The notes under the pieces: generated by a model
What the model was told of the DNA's origin: nothing
What the model saw: the letters and a program-made list of their open reading frames with translations, nothing else
The model's database searches: none
In this document: piece by piece, positions 59,968 to 60,634 of the stretch
Position numbering within the stretch: the first letter of the stretch is position 1
How the letters are laid out: each line of letters starts with the position of its first letter
Translations under genes and position numbers: made by a program
Origin: ZC4RG42 sp003242425
GTDB lineage: Bacteria; Pseudomonadota; Gammaproteobacteria; Burkholderiales; SG8-39
Assembly: GCA_937907425.1 (NCBI GenBank)
Contig: CALCIE010000080.1
Location: forward strand, 1-60,634
DNA: 60,634 nucleotides
Reading direction: 5' to 3'

Positions 59968-60634
59968 ATGGATCGGAAGACCGTCCTCACCAAGACAGCC
60001 AAGGGTTTGATGGAGGTGACGGGCAGGACCTCCCTGCTGCCGCGCGAGCTGCGCAACGTGCTGTCGCATGTGGATGGCAAGGCCACCGTCGGCGATCTGC
60101 AGCGCAAGCTCGACGGCCTGAGCGAGGCCAAACTGCAGCAGATGCTCGTCCGGCTGATCCGGGAAGGTTTCGTGCGCGAGTTCGTGTCCGCGCCGCACAG
60201 CGTTTCGCCGTCTTCGCAGTTCAGCACCCGCCAGGATCTGGACTTTTCCGATCTCCTCAAACACGACAAGGCGGAAGCGGAACGTCTGCAGGCGGCCGAA
60301 GCCGCGCTGGTCGGCGCCATGGTGCGGGCGCGCGCGCAGACGGGCGCGAACCCGCCCGCCGCGGACACGGCCCGTCACGAAGCGGAGGCGCGCCGGGAAG
60401 CGGAAGCCCGGGCCGAGGCGGAAGAACGGGCGCGTCGCGAAGCTGAAGAACAGCTCCGGCGCGAAGCCGAAGAACGGGCGCGATGGGAGGCGGAAGAACG
60501 TGCCCGCCGCGAGGCCGAGGAAAGAGCCCGCCGTGAAGCGGAAGAGCAGGCGCGCCGCGAAGCCGAAGAGCGGGCCAGACGGGAAGCCGAAGAGAAAGCC
60601 CGTCGCGAGGCCGAGGAACGCGCGCGACGGGAAG
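59968..60634 (+). CDS. Partial gene: helix-rich N-terminal domain plus E/R octad-repeat region
   Basis: The frame starts at ATG 59968 and runs off the window after 222 codons, so the product is incomplete. Residues 1-70 look like a small winged-helix domain (RELRNVLSHVDGKATVGDL, KLQQMLVRLIREGFV). Residues 75-150 are polar and helical. From residue 151 an eight-residue unit of the form AEE[R/Q/K]AR[R/W]E repeats without a break to the edge. Such E/R patterns form long stable single alpha helices or coiled coils, which usually act as spacers. I do not recognise the family; the C-terminal domain lies outside. Neighbouring c-di-GMP genes hint at signalling, which is inference. Confidence 0.75.
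   Translation, partial: MDRKTVLTKTAKGLMEVTGRTSLLPRELRNVLSHVDGKATVGDLQRKLDGLSEAKLQQMLVRLIREGFVREFVSAPHSVSPSSQFSTRQDLDFSDLLKHDKAEAERLQAAEAALVGAMVRARAQTGANPPAADTARHEAEARREAEARAEAEERARREAEEQLRREAEERARWEAEERARREAEERARREAEEQARREAEERARREAEEKARREAEERARRE
60418..60634 (+). repeat. 24-bp tandem repeat coding for an octad
   Basis: Nine 24-base units run from 60418 to 60633 and a tenth begins at 60634, the last base in view. The protein octad is well kept, but the codons differ from unit to unit (GCC/GCG/GCT, GAA/GAG, CGC/CGT/CGG/AGA). It is therefore an old repeat held by selection on the protein rather than a fresh slippage tract. The array continues past the window. Confidence 0.85.

Noticed and set aside
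60418..60634. The 24-bp repeats as a CRISPR or other non-coding array
   Set aside because: There are no spacers, the units are contiguous, in frame, and vary by synonymous codons, so this is a protein repeat.

Overview
The window is about 60.6 kb of GC-rich chromosomal DNA from a respiratory betaproteobacterium, most likely of the Rhodocyclales or a related order. The placement rests on a 14-subunit-type complex I operon, BamC, GreB, the aat-bpt-pyrD-rnfB-nth block, the many c-di-GMP proteins and FNR-type boxes in front of c-type cytochromes. It is inferred from gene content and residue similarity only. Codon use looks even throughout. I see no insertion sequence, phage, integrase, plasmid or CRISPR signature, so this is core chromosome rather than an island.

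Layout. (1) 1-12.2 kb, plus strand: the end of nuoD followed by nuoE-F-G-H-I-J-K-L-M-N, closed by a hairpin terminator, then an ADP-ribose-type NUDIX hydrolase. (2) 13-18 kb: a periplasmic DegP/Do protease (minus) divergent from greB (plus), and a tandem M16 zinc protease (minus). (3) 18-26 kb, plus: htpG behind a sigma-32-like promoter, then a PilB/GspE-type ATPase overlapping a large MASE1-PAS-GGDEF-EAL c-di-GMP enzyme. (4) 26-30 kb, minus: O-acetylhomoserine sulfhydrylase (metY-type), and an operon of MoxR ATPase, VWA protein and GNAT acetyltransferase. (5) 30-31 kb, plus: two small c-type cytochromes behind a promoter bracketed by two FNR/ANR-type boxes. (6) 31-36 kb, minus: a tight seven-gene run NUDIX-aat-bpt-pyrD-rnfB-like-nth-DUF1841. 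(7) 36-41 kb, plus: a second MoxR/VWA pair, a CobB-like sirtuin, and an NfeD protease with a stomatin-like protein. (8) 41-43 kb, minus: tRNA-Arg(CCT), then lemA with a GIDE-domain membrane protein that carries a canonical EF-hand loop. (9) 43-48.6 kb, plus: an MFS transporter, a 42-residue membrane protein, DUF924 and a methyltransferase, all with overlapping or touching ends; then dapA-bamC and a metallo-beta-lactamase-fold protein. (10) 48.7-54.7 kb: a small Ala/Pro/Glu-rich lipoprotein, an unrecognised protein and the ribosomal oxygenase RoxA (all minus), Bcp and a SlyD-type FKBP (plus), then Nnr and DadA (minus). (11) 54.8-60.6 kb: a fused hydantoinase/5-oxoprolinase (plus), a REC-EAL protein (minus), and the 5' part of a gene for an E/R-rich octad-repeat protein that runs off the window.

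Themes. Much of the window serves respiration (complex I, cytochromes), envelope quality control (DegP, M16, NfeD/stomatin, LemA/GIDE, BamC), protein fate (HtpG, Aat/Bpt N-degron transferases, RoxA, SlyD, sirtuin) and c-di-GMP signalling. No single new system dominates. The parts I think deserve a second look are the LemA/GIDE-EF-hand pair, the two MoxR-VWA modules within 10 kb, the 42-residue coupled membrane protein, the promoter bracketed by FNR boxes, a recurrent TAGAATCCCCG-type -10 element, a possibly leaderless roxA, and the octad-repeat gene at the right edge.
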